From: Fodinibius sp052060035
GTDB taxonomy: Bacteria > Bacteroidota > Rhodothermia > Balneolales > Balneolaceae
DNA: 64,000 nucleotides
Direction of reading: 5' to 3'
Assembly (NCBI RefSeq): GCF_052060035.1
Contig: NZ_JBPOEA010000002.1
Location: 372,001 to 436,000, forward strand
In this document: positions 33,382 through 42,257 of the stretch, in pieces
Layout: each line of letters opens with the position of its first letter
Numbering within the stretch: position 1 is the stretch's first letter
Translations under genes and position numbers: made by a program
Notes under the pieces: generated by a model
Told to the model about the DNA's origin: nothing
Database searches by the model: none
What the model saw: the letters and a program-made list of their open reading frames with translations, nothing else

Positions 33382-34482
33382 ATGCAAAAAGCAAGTAAAT
33401 CGATGCCTGATAAACTCTCCGAATTATTAAAGGATGACTCTTTCATCCGTTTCCTGAAAGGAAATGCATCGGAGGAAGAAAAGGAACAGTGGTCTTCGTG
33501 GATGCAAGAAGATACAGAGAATGCTCATCTTGTGGAGAAGGCTCGAAAGTTATGCGATGCGGGAGTGCAAACCGTCCCCGAACCGAATTCTAAATTGGAA
33601 TTAAATCGTTTGATGAACCGTATCGACTCGGAACATCGATACAGTTCGTCTCAACGGAAGAAGAAGCGGTTAAAGAGACTGGTTTGGGCTACGCTGGCCT
33701 CAGCGGCAGGTATTTTGCTTCTCATTGGATTTTTGGCCCGGCATTCGCTATTGCAACAGAACGACGGAACAAAAAGTAGCCGGGCTGCCTCGATAAATTA
33801 CCGAGTTATGGAGACCGTGTCCGGAGAAAAAACGACCGTTCAGTATTCTGACGGTTCCCGGATTGTCTTAAATGCAAACTCGCAAATGCGTCTGCCCGAA
33901 AAAACATTGGCCGTGGATACCATGCGTGTTTGGTTAGAGGGGGAAGCATTATTTAGCATAACCCGAAAACCTGATAACGAATCCAGGACGTTTATTGTAC
34001 ATACCCCTGATGGAGATGTTTCTGTATTGGGGACAAAGTTTGCAGTGAATACCACAGAGCAACAAAGCAGGGTAGTACTTAAAGAGGGAAGGGTTCGCGT
34101 TCATGTTCAGGATTCTGTAAAAATGAAGGATCTTCAATACAATATGGAACCGAACCAGATGGCCTTGTTTTCTTCCGGCTTGGATGAAATAAAGGTGCAA
34201 CAGGTAAACCCCGAAGTTTATACCTCTTGGGCCAGCGATAGCTTGGTATTGGATAATACCCCATTGTCAGATCTGATAAAACGCATTGAATTTACATATG
34301 ATGTAGATGTTGTGGTTGCTGACAAGGCATTATTGGAAAAAAAGCTTACCGGAAGGTTCAAAAACCTGGATTTGAGCTTCATTTTAGAAGGGATTGCAAA
34401 GACGCTTGATGTTAATATCGAAAAGCGCAAACAGACAGTTTATATCGAAGAAAAAAATGATTCAGCAATTACTGAGTCTTAA
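33382..34482 (+). CDS. FecR-type anti-sigma factor
   Basis: Inner-membrane regulator of 366 residues. The cytoplasmic N-terminal part (1-93) should bind the ECF sigma factor, one helix spans the membrane (about 96-115), and the periplasmic FecR domain has SGEKTTVQYSDGSRIVLNANSQM, split by strands, and GTKFAVNT. A C-terminal STN-like segment (DNTPLSDLIKRIEFTYDVDVV) is typical of Bacteroidota FecR proteins. It would receive the signal from the STN domain of the SusC encoded 31 nt downstream. Confidence 0.92.
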   Translation: MQKASKSMPDKLSELLKDDSFIRFLKGNASEEEKEQWSSWMQEDTENAHLVEKARKLCDAGVQTVPEPNSKLELNRLMNRIDSEHRYSSSQRKKKRLKRLVWATLASAAGILLLIGFLARHSLLQQNDGTKSSRAASINYRVMETVSGEKTTVQYSDGSRIVLNANSQMRLPEKTLAVDTMRVWLEGEALFSITRKPDNESRTFIVHTPDGDVSVLGTKFAVNTTEQQSRVVLKEGRVRVHVQDSVKMKDLQYNMEPNQMALFSSGLDEIKVQQVNPEVYTSWASDSLVLDNTPLSDLIKRIEFTYDVDVVVADKALLEKKLTGRFKNLDLSFILEGIAKTLDVNIEKRKQTVYIEEKNDSAITES

Positions 34483-34513
34483 ATAATGACACAAAGATAA
34501 AAACCTAAGTGAT

Positions 34514-37500
34514 ATGAAAACTAAAAGATACTCCTTATTGGTTTTGCTCATTTTCTTTTTTGGCGTAAGCTCATTATGGGCAGAACAATCGGAACAATAT
34601 GTTTTTAACGAACATTTTGGATCCTCTCAGGAAGTGGAAAAAAAGGTAAGTTTAGAAGACCGTCTACAGAAAATTGAAACCGGTTACAATGTAGTTTTTC
34701 TGTACGAGTCAAAGCTGGTAAACGGGAAATTTAGTTCCTTGCAAAAGTTGGAGGGGACACTTAGAGAAAAGATTGAAAAAATATTAGAACCCCATAATTT
34801 AGTATCCAACTATATAGATAATCGTACGTTTGTAATATCCCGCATACCCGAAACTGAGTTGGATGTAGCAGCTGACACTGTAACCGGGGTAGTGACCGAC
34901 CAAGAAACGAATGAAACCCTTCCGGGAGTAAACATACTTGTGAAAGGTACTACTCGCGGTACTTCTACTGATACAGAAGGACGTTATACACTTAGGTCTG
35001 TAGAACCTCAAGATACGTTGCTCTTTTCTTTTATTGGCTACCAAACCCAGGAAGTACCCATTGATGGACGAGAAGAAATAAATATTGCGCTTGAGCCCCA
35101 GGTATTTGAGGCTGGTGAAGAGATTGTAGTTGTTGGGTATGGTACTCAGCAGAGAAGAAATGTGAGTGGATCCATCTCATCTGTGAGTTCAGATGACCTG
35201 GATGAAGCCCCGGTGCAGCGCTTAGATGATGCTCTGCAGGGTCGTCTTTCGGGAGTTCGTGTAACCTCAAGTTCCGGTGCTCCTGGTTCTTCATCATCAG
35301 TGCGAATTCGTGGGACGACCTCTATTAATAATAGTGACCCCCTCTATATTGTAGATGGTGTACCTATTGAAAATGGTGGTATTGGGTATTTAAATCCAGG
35401 TGATATTGAATCTATTCAGGTATTAAAGGATGCAGCTTCGGCAGCAATATACGGTACAAGGGCTGCCAGTGGTGTTGTTCTTGTGACTACGAAAGGTGGT
35501 TCGCGCAGTGATTTTGAAGCCAGCTACAGTAGTTATTACGGGATTCAAGGACCTGAAAAAAAATTAGACTTATTGAATGCCAGAGAATATGCAACATTAC
35601 GCAATGAGTCTTCCGTAGCGGCCGGTAACGGGATTATTTTTTCTGATCCTACGTCCTTTGGTGAAGGTACTGACTGGCAGGAAACGATTTTTAATAATTC
35701 TGCAGCGGTGATGAATCAAAACCTCAGCTTTAGCGGAGGTAATGAAACTTCCTCGTACTATGCCTCGGTTGGATATTATGATGAGCAGGGTATTGTAGCA
35801 TCACCAATTTCCCATAATAAAAAGGTATCATTCCGATTAAATTCTACCATTGATGTTACCGAATGGTTAACCTTTAGTGAAAACTTCAGCTATACCTATG
35901 AGAAGAACCGGGGAAGTTTAGATACCAACAGTGAGTATGGTGGTCCACTTAGTTCTGCACTTAATCTTGATCCCATTACACCTGTACTTATAACTAATGA
36001 ATCTGCGATTAATAGTCCTCCCTACAGCAATAATCCTGTAATAAGGAATGAGCAAGGATATCCGTATGGAATCTCTCGGTATGTAGGGCAAGAAATGTCG
36101 AATCCTCTGGCCTATATGGAGACTCGTCGTGGTAATTATGGGTTTTCCCATAATATTGTTGGTAATCTCAGTCTCGAAATCGAGCCTATTGAAAACCTAT
36201 TGGTCAAGACTGATATTGGGGTTAAACCTGCATTTTATGGCTATGAGACATTTACTCCTATCTATTATCTGAGTTCGGTTGATCAGAATACGGGTACCAA
36301 CAGTTTTGCGCGGGAGAATAGTCGTAACTTGATTTGGAGTTGGGAAAATACCATTAACTATAACACCAGCTTTGATTATCATAATTTTGACTTCTTGGTA
36401 GGAACCAGCACGCGCGAAACAAACGCTACAATTGTTGGAGGAACATATCAGGGCATACCGGCACAGAATTTTGATAATGCCTCAATGAACTTTTCAGTGC
36501 CTAACGAAGATCGTATCGCTTATGGAGGAGAGGCACAACCATATGCTCTAAATTCGTACTTCGGACGAGTCAATTACGATTATGATAGTCGATATCTGCT
36601 AACAGTCGTGCTCCGGATTGACGGCTCTTCCCGGTTTGGAAGTGAAAATCAATACGGAACGTTCCCTGCCGTTTCTGTGGGTTGGGTGCCAACCTCTGAA
36701 CAATTTTTCCCGGATAGTTTCGTAGATTATTTAAAAATTCGCGGATCTTACGGAGTCAACGGTAATGATCGCTCGTTGGGTGATTTTCAGTATCAGTCAA
36801 CGGTTTCGGGAGGACGTAACTATGTGTTTGGAAACAGCATTTACACAGGTGCAAGTCCGAATGCTCCGGCTAATCCCAGTCTGGAATGGGAAGAAACCAG
36901 CCAGATTAATGCTGGTTTTGACGCCACTTTTCTGAATGATTTCTCTTTGACTTTCGATTATTACCACAAAGAAACTGATGGAATGTTGCTCCAGACTGAA
37001 ATTCCATCATATGTGGGAGCCAGTGGCAATCCATATGGGAATATTGCAAGTATGACCAACGATGGTGTTGAACTTGAGTTGGGCTACAACAAGCAGTTTG
37101 AAGACTACGGTTTCAATGTCACGGCAAATGGTTCATACAATAAGAACGAGGTGACTGATATTGGTGAAAATGATTTCTTAGTCGGATCGATTCCCCTTCA
37201 GGCAAGTGCCTACGAGCTAACCCGAACTACCGTTGGTCAGCCAATTGGATCGTTTTACGGTTTTGAGACGCAGGGTATTTTTCAAACGCAGGACGAAGTA
37301 AATAGCTACACGAACTCTGATGGAGGTCTCATCCAGCCAAATGCCCAACCGGGTGATTTTCGCTGGAAGGATTTAAATGGTGACGGCCGAATTACCAGTG
37401 AGGATCGTACTTTTATCGGGAATCCTACAGCGCCATGGACATTTGGTATCAACCTTTCTGCAAACTGGAAGCAGTTTGATTTCAAAATGTTTGGACAAGG

Positions 37501-37909
37501 AGTATACGGAAATGAAATTTTCCAAGGACTACGCCGTCTCGATATTGCTTCCGCCAACTATACAACAAGGGCCTTGAATCGTTGGACAGGACCGGGTACT
37601 TCAAATTCGTATCCGCGTCTTTCAGATGATGATCCCAATAATAACTTTACAAATCCATCTGACTTTTATTTGTCTGATGGAAGTTATTTCAGGATCAAAA
37701 CGTTGCAGCTTGGTTACACTTTACCAGCTGAACTCTCAAATGATATCGGCATTCAACAAGCACGTGTTTACGTTCGTGCCGAGAACCTGGCAACGATTAC
37801 TGGATATTCCGGTTTCGATCCTGAGGTTGGTGGAGCCAGCTTTGGTATCGACCGTGGCATTTATCCGCAAGCTCAATCTTTCCAGATTGGCGTAAATATC
37901 AAATTTTAA
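34514..37909 (+). CDS. susC: SusC-like TonB-dependent transporter with STN signalling domain
   Basis: Outer-membrane importer of oligosaccharides. Order: signal peptide (1-23), STN domain (about 45-112, from VSLEDRLQKIETGYNV to RTFVISRI), carboxypeptidase-regulatory-like domain (122-197), a stretch VVVGYGTQ typical of SusC proteins, plug with VRIRGTTSIN and LYIVDGVPIENGG, and the barrel ending QIGVNIKF. The STN domain makes it a transducer that signals to FecR. It is 1131 residues long, usual for STN-bearing SusC. The susD gene follows after 36 nt. Confidence 0.95.
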   Translation: MKTKRYSLLVLLIFFFGVSSLWAEQSEQYVFNEHFGSSQEVEKKVSLEDRLQKIETGYNVVFLYESKLVNGKFSSLQKLEGTLREKIEKILEPHNLVSNYIDNRTFVISRIPETELDVAADTVTGVVTDQETNETLPGVNILVKGTTRGTSTDTEGRYTLRSVEPQDTLLFSFIGYQTQEVPIDGREEINIALEPQVFEAGEEIVVVGYGTQQRRNVSGSISSVSSDDLDEAPVQRLDDALQGRLSGVRVTSSSGAPGSSSSVRIRGTTSINNSDPLYIVDGVPIENGGIGYLNPGDIESIQVLKDAASAAIYGTRAASGVVLVTTKGGSRSDFEASYSSYYGIQGPEKKLDLLNAREYATLRNESSVAAGNGIIFSDPTSFGEGTDWQETIFNNSAAVMNQNLSFSGGNETSSYYASVGYYDEQGIVASPISHNKKVSFRLNSTIDVTEWLTFSENFSYTYEKNRGSLDTNSEYGGPLSSALNLDPITPVLITNESAINSPPYSNNPVIRNEQGYPYGISRYVGQEMSNPLAYMETRRGNYGFSHNIVGNLSLEIEPIENLLVKTDIGVKPAFYGYETFTPIYYLSSVDQNTGTNSFARENSRNLIWSWENTINYNTSFDYHNFDFLVGTSTRETNATIVGGTYQGIPAQNFDNASMNFSVPNEDRIAYGGEAQPYALNSYFGRVNYDYDSRYLLTVVLRIDGSSRFGSENQYGTFPAVSVGWVPTSEQFFPDSFVDYLKIRGSYGVNGNDRSLGDFQYQSTVSGGRNYVFGNSIYTGASPNAPANPSLEWEETSQINAGFDATFLNDFSLTFDYYHKETDGMLLQTEIPSYVGASGNPYGNIASMTNDGVELELGYNKQFEDYGFNVTANGSYNKNEVTDIGENDFLVGSIPLQASAYELTRTTVGQPIGSFYGFETQGIFQTQDEVNSYTNSDGGLIQPNAQPGDFRWKDLNGDGRITSEDRTFIGNPTAPWTFGINLSANWKQFDFKMFGQGVYGNEIFQGLRRLDIASANYTTRALNRWTGPGTSNSYPRLSDDDPNNNFTNPSDFYLSDGSYFRIKTLQLGYTLPAELSNDIGIQQARVYVRAENLATITGYSGFDPEVGGASFGIDRGIYPQAQSFQIGVNIKF

Positions 37910-37945
37910 ATCAGACAAATTTTAACGATATAATAATTGGTGATA

Positions 37946-39466
37946 ATGATGAAAAGTTTTCTAACATATCTTATGTGTTTGGCTGTAATCATTTCCTTTA
38001 CCTCCTGTGATAACGTTTTGGACGTGGAGCCTAAAGGACAACAGTTAGAGTCGAATTATTATCAGACTCCTGACCAAGCATATGCAGCGTTGGTAGCTGC
38101 ATATAATCCTTTGGGATGGCAAACGGGCGGGCCGGATGGTACCTTTATAAATATTCTGGGACCGCTTAACAGTGCTACGGATGAAATGAATGCCGGTGGT
38201 GGTGGACCGAATGACGTACCAGGCTGGCAGGCATGGAACTCTTATGATTTGAGTAGTGCCGTGGGACCACAAGCAGGCTATTGGAGCCGAAGCTATGCTG
38301 GTATCAACCGTGCAAATTTATTGCTGCAAAGAATAGACGGTGTTGAAGGATTGGATGAGGCAACGAAAGCGCGATATGTTGCAGAAGCCCGATTTTTGCG
38401 CGGGTACTATTATTTCTGGTTAGTTCGGCTGTTCCGCAATGTTCCATTGATTACAGAACCGATCGAGACTAGTGAGATTTATCAACAAGAGCAGGCACCG
38501 CCTGAAGATGTATATGCTCAGATTGATGACGATTTTACTGCTGCGATTGGTGACTTGCCGACGGCCCCGCTCCCATCAAACGAAGCCGGACGTGCTACCA
38601 AAGGAGCGGCACGAGCATTTTTGGCGAAATCGTTGATGTATGAAATTGGGGACGGTCAAGATCAAGTTAAGATGCAGCGAGCTGCAGATCTGCTGAACCA
38701 AGTGAATACGTCTACGGCTTACGACTTAGTCGACAATTACCCTGACATATTCAGTCCGGATAATAAATTTCATTCGGAGTCCATTTTTGAAATTACGCAC
38801 ACCTCGCAACAACAAGCTGACTGGGGTATGTTTGGCAGCGGAAATATTCATGGTAATGTGTATGTACAAATGGTTGGGCCCCGTGGTTATAGCGGTCCCA
38901 AGTATAATAGTGGTTATGGTTTTAACCCTATTACTTCTGTATTAGTGGATGCCCTTCAAGGAGACCCACGCTTTGACTATACTATTGCTGATATTGGAAG
39001 TATGGCAGACGACGGAACAGCAAGTTATGAAGAAGGTTACGAAGGTACAGGATACTTTGTTGAGAAGTATGCCCCGCTCCAAGAATATACTGCTACAAGC
39101 GGGACTATTGAACTCAATTATCCCAACAACTATATAGAAGTACGTCTTGCGGATACCTACCTGCTGGAGGCTGAAGCTCTTGTACGGTTGAATGGTGCTG
39201 GTGATGGACGAGCAGAAGCGTTGCTCACGGAAGTTCGTGACCGAGTAGGCTTAGGACCTGTTGCTGCCACGCTTGATAATATTTACCGCGAAATGCAGTT
39301 AGAGCTGGCTACCGAAGGGCATCGTTGGTTTAATCTCGTGCGTACCGGCCGGGCCGCAGATGTATTAGCTGATGAAGGATTCGTAGAAGGTGTTCACGAA
39401 GTACTTCCTATTCCGTTGGAGTCACTCAATAATTCAGTTCTTGAACAAAACGATGGTTATGAATAA
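37946..39466 (+). CDS. susD: SusD/RagB-family glycan-binding lipoprotein
   Basis: Surface lipoprotein that closes the SusC barrel like a lid and binds the glycan. It has a lipobox with Cys21 (ISFTSC), the N-terminal helix region ESNYYQTPDQAYAALVAAYNPL, TPR-like helices including ARYVAEARFLRGYYYFWLVRLF (split by Ala) and a C-terminus with EGHRWFNLVRTGRA and VLPIPLESL. A TTG nine bases upstream (37937) is also in frame; I prefer the ATG at 37946 because lipoprotein signals start close to Lys-Ser-Phe. The length of 506 residues is typical. Confidence 0.94.
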   Translation: MMKSFLTYLMCLAVIISFTSCDNVLDVEPKGQQLESNYYQTPDQAYAALVAAYNPLGWQTGGPDGTFINILGPLNSATDEMNAGGGGPNDVPGWQAWNSYDLSSAVGPQAGYWSRSYAGINRANLLLQRIDGVEGLDEATKARYVAEARFLRGYYYFWLVRLFRNVPLITEPIETSEIYQQEQAPPEDVYAQIDDDFTAAIGDLPTAPLPSNEAGRATKGAARAFLAKSLMYEIGDGQDQVKMQRAADLLNQVNTSTAYDLVDNYPDIFSPDNKFHSESIFEITHTSQQQADWGMFGSGNIHGNVYVQMVGPRGYSGPKYNSGYGFNPITSVLVDALQGDPRFDYTIADIGSMADDGTASYEEGYEGTGYFVEKYAPLQEYTATSGTIELNYPNNYIEVRLADTYLLEAEALVRLNGAGDGRAEALLTEVRDRVGLGPVAATLDNIYREMQLELATEGHRWFNLVRTGRAADVLADEGFVEGVHEVLPIPLESLNNSVLEQNDGYE

Positions 39467-39500
39467 TAGAGTAGTACTAAACTGATTATGCTGGTAGTAC

Positions 39501-39542
39501 TGCATACTGTTTTGGAGAAGGATAAAAGTACTTCAGTATGCA
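39501..39542 (+). repeat. Stem-loop between susD and the PKD lipoprotein gene
   Basis: TGCATACTG (39501-39509) pairs with CAGTATGCA (39534-39542) around a 24-nt loop. No T tract follows. It may adjust downstream expression or mRNA stability. Confidence 0.4.
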
Positions 39543-39584
39543 AAACTATCGGTATATAAATATAAATCTGAAAGGTATTTCATT

Positions 39585-41069
39585 ATGTATAAGTTCAAAA
39601 ATTCAAAAAATCCGACATATCAATTTTCGGTATTTTTAGTACTCCTAGTTGGTCTTTTTATGTCGTCATGTACGGATAATACGACAGGCGGAGAGCTGGG
39701 CTCCGCACCAACTTCAGAGGATGTTACTTTTACATCAGAACCCGATGCTGAAAACCCCAATATTATTCACTTTACCAATACGTCTGATGGTTTTAAGGCT
39801 CTTTGGGATTTTGGAAATGGTGCAACAGCAGAAGGAGATGAGGTTGTTGGTGAATTTCCTTTGAAAGGTGATTATACCGTGACACTTACCATTTTTACCA
39901 AATCAGGACATGCCAAAAACTCAAAAACGGTTACCATTGAGGAAACGAACGAGCTTATGTTGGATGATCCAGATCTAAATATGTTAACGGGTGGTGCAGA
40001 TAATCCAGATGGCAAGACGTGGGTCATTGATAGTACTCAACTTGGCCACCTGGGTGTAGGACCCGGACCCAATGCTGATGATGGGGGAACCTACTCTCCT
40101 GACTGGTATGTAGCAGCTCCTAATGAAAAAGTTGGCAAGGGATTATATGATGATGAATATACCTTCAAGTTGGATGGTTTTTCCTATGAGCAACAAACAA
40201 ATGGTGATATTTATGTAAATGCAGGATATCCTGATGAGTTTGATGGAGCTGTACAGGAAGAAGGGGGAAATGACTACATTGCTCCCTTTGAAGGTGGTTC
40301 AAACTTTAATTTTGTATTAAAGGAAGAGGAAGGTAAAAAGATTCTGGAGACTACAGGAGGTGGCCATATTGGCTATTATAGTGGTAGCAGAACCTACGAA
40401 ATCTTGGCTTTGAGTGAAAATGAACTGTACATACGTAGTTTGGATGATGACGGTTCTGACGCTTGGTATCAAAGACTGATTCCTAAAGGATATGAACACC
40501 CACCGGAAATACTTCCATACGACTCGGAGGAGTTGGTGGATAATTTTGATGAAGAAGGAAATATAAGTTGGGCAACTGATCAGATTACGAATTTCAATGA
40601 AAGCTATGATGATCCTGCGCCGTTGGTTGCTGACACAACTAACAAAGTAGCAAAGTATGCCAAAGGAGAAGGGAAGTTTGAAAATGTATACGTTGATCTT
40701 GGTTACGAACTGAACCTAAATGAGCGAAGCATAATTCGGCTGAGAGCTTATTTGCCATCCTATAATGATTATGATACGGTAGATCCCAATGCAGAACCAT
40801 GGGCACCAGGAAACCTCTTGAAGCAAGTTGAGGTAAAACTGCATAATGTTAACGGCGAAACAGGACTTGGTGGTAATTCATGGCAAACGCAAGAAACCGT
40901 GATAAAGCAGGTATCGGAGACTGGTACGTGGGTAGACTTAGAGTTTGATTTCAGCGGAGTTAGTGATCGTGAAGATTTCGATCGTATCATCATTCAGATT
41001 GGTGGCGAAGGCCACGGAAGGCAAGGAATATTCTTTATTGATGATTTTGAATTAACATCGGCCAATTAA
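39585..41069 (+). CDS. PKD-domain surface glycan-binding lipoprotein
   Basis: The 494-residue protein has a lipoprotein signal (VGLFMSSC, Cys29) and a PKD domain (about 45-120; strands FTNTSDGFKALWDFGNG and GDYTVTLTIFTKSG). The middle region contains the Gly- and Tyr-rich sequence DGKTWVIDS, often seen after PKD domains in such proteins. The C-terminal jelly-roll (about 315-494) ends in FFIDDFEL, a typical carbohydrate-binding module end. It is placed like SusE/F or SGBP proteins, after susD. I infer that it binds the beta-glucan on the cell surface. A perfect terminator follows. Confidence 0.85.
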   Translation: MYKFKNSKNPTYQFSVFLVLLVGLFMSSCTDNTTGGELGSAPTSEDVTFTSEPDAENPNIIHFTNTSDGFKALWDFGNGATAEGDEVVGEFPLKGDYTVTLTIFTKSGHAKNSKTVTIEETNELMLDDPDLNMLTGGADNPDGKTWVIDSTQLGHLGVGPGPNADDGGTYSPDWYVAAPNEKVGKGLYDDEYTFKLDGFSYEQQTNGDIYVNAGYPDEFDGAVQEEGGNDYIAPFEGGSNFNFVLKEEEGKKILETTGGGHIGYYSGSRTYEILALSENELYIRSLDDDGSDAWYQRLIPKGYEHPPEILPYDSEELVDNFDEEGNISWATDQITNFNESYDDPAPLVADTTNKVAKYAKGEGKFENVYVDLGYELNLNERSIIRLRAYLPSYNDYDTVDPNAEPWAPGNLLKQVEVKLHNVNGETGLGGNSWQTQETVIKQVSETGTWVDLEFDFSGVSDREDFDRIIIQIGGEGHGRQGIFFIDDFELTSAN

Positions 41070-41091
41070 GCTGTCCTTTTTGTTAATATTC

Positions 41092-41125
41092 ATGGAAGGA
41101 AGCTCAAGCTTCCTTCCATTTTTAA
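41092..41125 (+). terminator. Terminator after the SusCD-PKD block
   Basis: A perfect 13-bp stem (41092-41104 with 41107-41119) and a TTTTTT-type tract. The nominal loop is only 2 nt, so the top pairs must open. It separates the SusCD block from the GH16-transporter pair; the spacer 41126-41365 is AT-rich and must contain a promoter, which I cannot assign. Confidence 0.85.
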
Positions 41126-41365
41126 TAGAGATTAACTTTGTATATAAAATGCTGTAATAATTTTCTGTTAAAATGACCAAACTAGTCCTTAATCATATTT
41201 ATATATTTCAGCTTTTTTTGGTCTTATAAGTTTTAAAGAAATACAGTCCTTAATTATTAAATAGCAGTTTGAACAGAAAATAAGGTTGGGAATAAGCTGG
41301 ACGGTAATTTTTTGAAAGATTTTAACATATGTGAATAACAGATTTCAACATAGACCATTTATATT

Positions 41366-42220
41366 ATGTTTTCGGATTTAAGAAAGAAAATTCTCTTTAG
41401 TATTGTCTGTATTATGTCTGTGCTAACAATAGTTGCCTGTGGAGATGATAAGGGTATCACAACATCTGGAACGGATGAAGTGCCTACAGATACTACCGAT
41501 AATAATGAGTATGAGCTTGTATGGAGCGAGGAGTTCAATTATCAGGGAGCCCCTGATGCCAGTAAATGGAATTTTGAAATAGGAGATACCGGCTGGGGCA
41601 ACAATGAATTGCAGTATTATACCGACAGATTAGAGAATGCCCGTGTCGGTGACGGCGTTTTAACAATTACTGCACGAAAAGAGAATTATGAGGGTGCAAA
41701 CTATACGTCCGCTCGAATGATTACGTATGAAAATGATCACTATTGGCAATATGGTCGTGTGGAAGCACGCATTAAATTGCCGGAAGGGCAAGGTATATGG
41801 CCTGCATTCTGGATGTTGGGTAAAAATATTTTTGAAGGCACAACGTGGCCTGCTACAGGTGAAATTGATATCCTTGAGATGATCGGTGGCGGTGAAAATG
41901 ACAGTATCTTACATGGAACGGCACACTGGGATGATAATGGGCATACTTATCAAGGAGGATCATTAGAGCATTCAGAAAAGCTGTCTCAAGATTTTCATGT
42001 ATACGCTATCGAATGGGATGATCAGCAGATTAAATGGTTCTTTGACGGTGAGCAGTATTACTCATTAAGTACCCAATCCTCTTCTATGAGTGAATTTGAT
42101 GCACCGTTTTTTATTCTGTTGAATGTTGCCGTGGGGGGAGACTGGCCCGGAAATCCAGATGAGACGACCCAATTTCCCCAAACGATGGAAGTAGACTACG
42201 TACACGTATATCAAAAATGA
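41366..42220 (+). CDS. GH16 endo-beta-1,3-glucanase (laminarinase-like) lipoprotein
   Basis: Lipoprotein (TIVAC, Cys25) of 284 residues with a single GH16 jelly-roll domain. The catalytic motif is GEIDILEMIG, with nucleophile Glu166, Asp168 and acid/base Glu171. The extra Met (E-x-D-x-x-E-M type) is characteristic of the beta-bulge laminarinase/lichenase branch. Other conserved parts are WSEEFNYQGAPDASKW, GIWPAFWMLG and the C-terminal VDYVHVYQK. It would cut beta-1,3-glucan at the cell surface before SusCD uptake. Exact specificity (laminarin, lichenan, porphyran) cannot be fixed from sequence, though laminarin fits best. Confidence 0.9.
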   Translation: MFSDLRKKILFSIVCIMSVLTIVACGDDKGITTSGTDEVPTDTTDNNEYELVWSEEFNYQGAPDASKWNFEIGDTGWGNNELQYYTDRLENARVGDGVLTITARKENYEGANYTSARMITYENDHYWQYGRVEARIKLPEGQGIWPAFWMLGKNIFEGTTWPATGEIDILEMIGGGENDSILHGTAHWDDNGHTYQGGSLEHSEKLSQDFHVYAIEWDDQQIKWFFDGEQYYSLSTQSSSMSEFDAPFFILLNVAVGGDWPGNPDETTQFPQTMEVDYVHVYQK

Positions 42221-42257
42221 TAGCTTTAAAATATCAATAAAGTAAAATAGAATCCAG

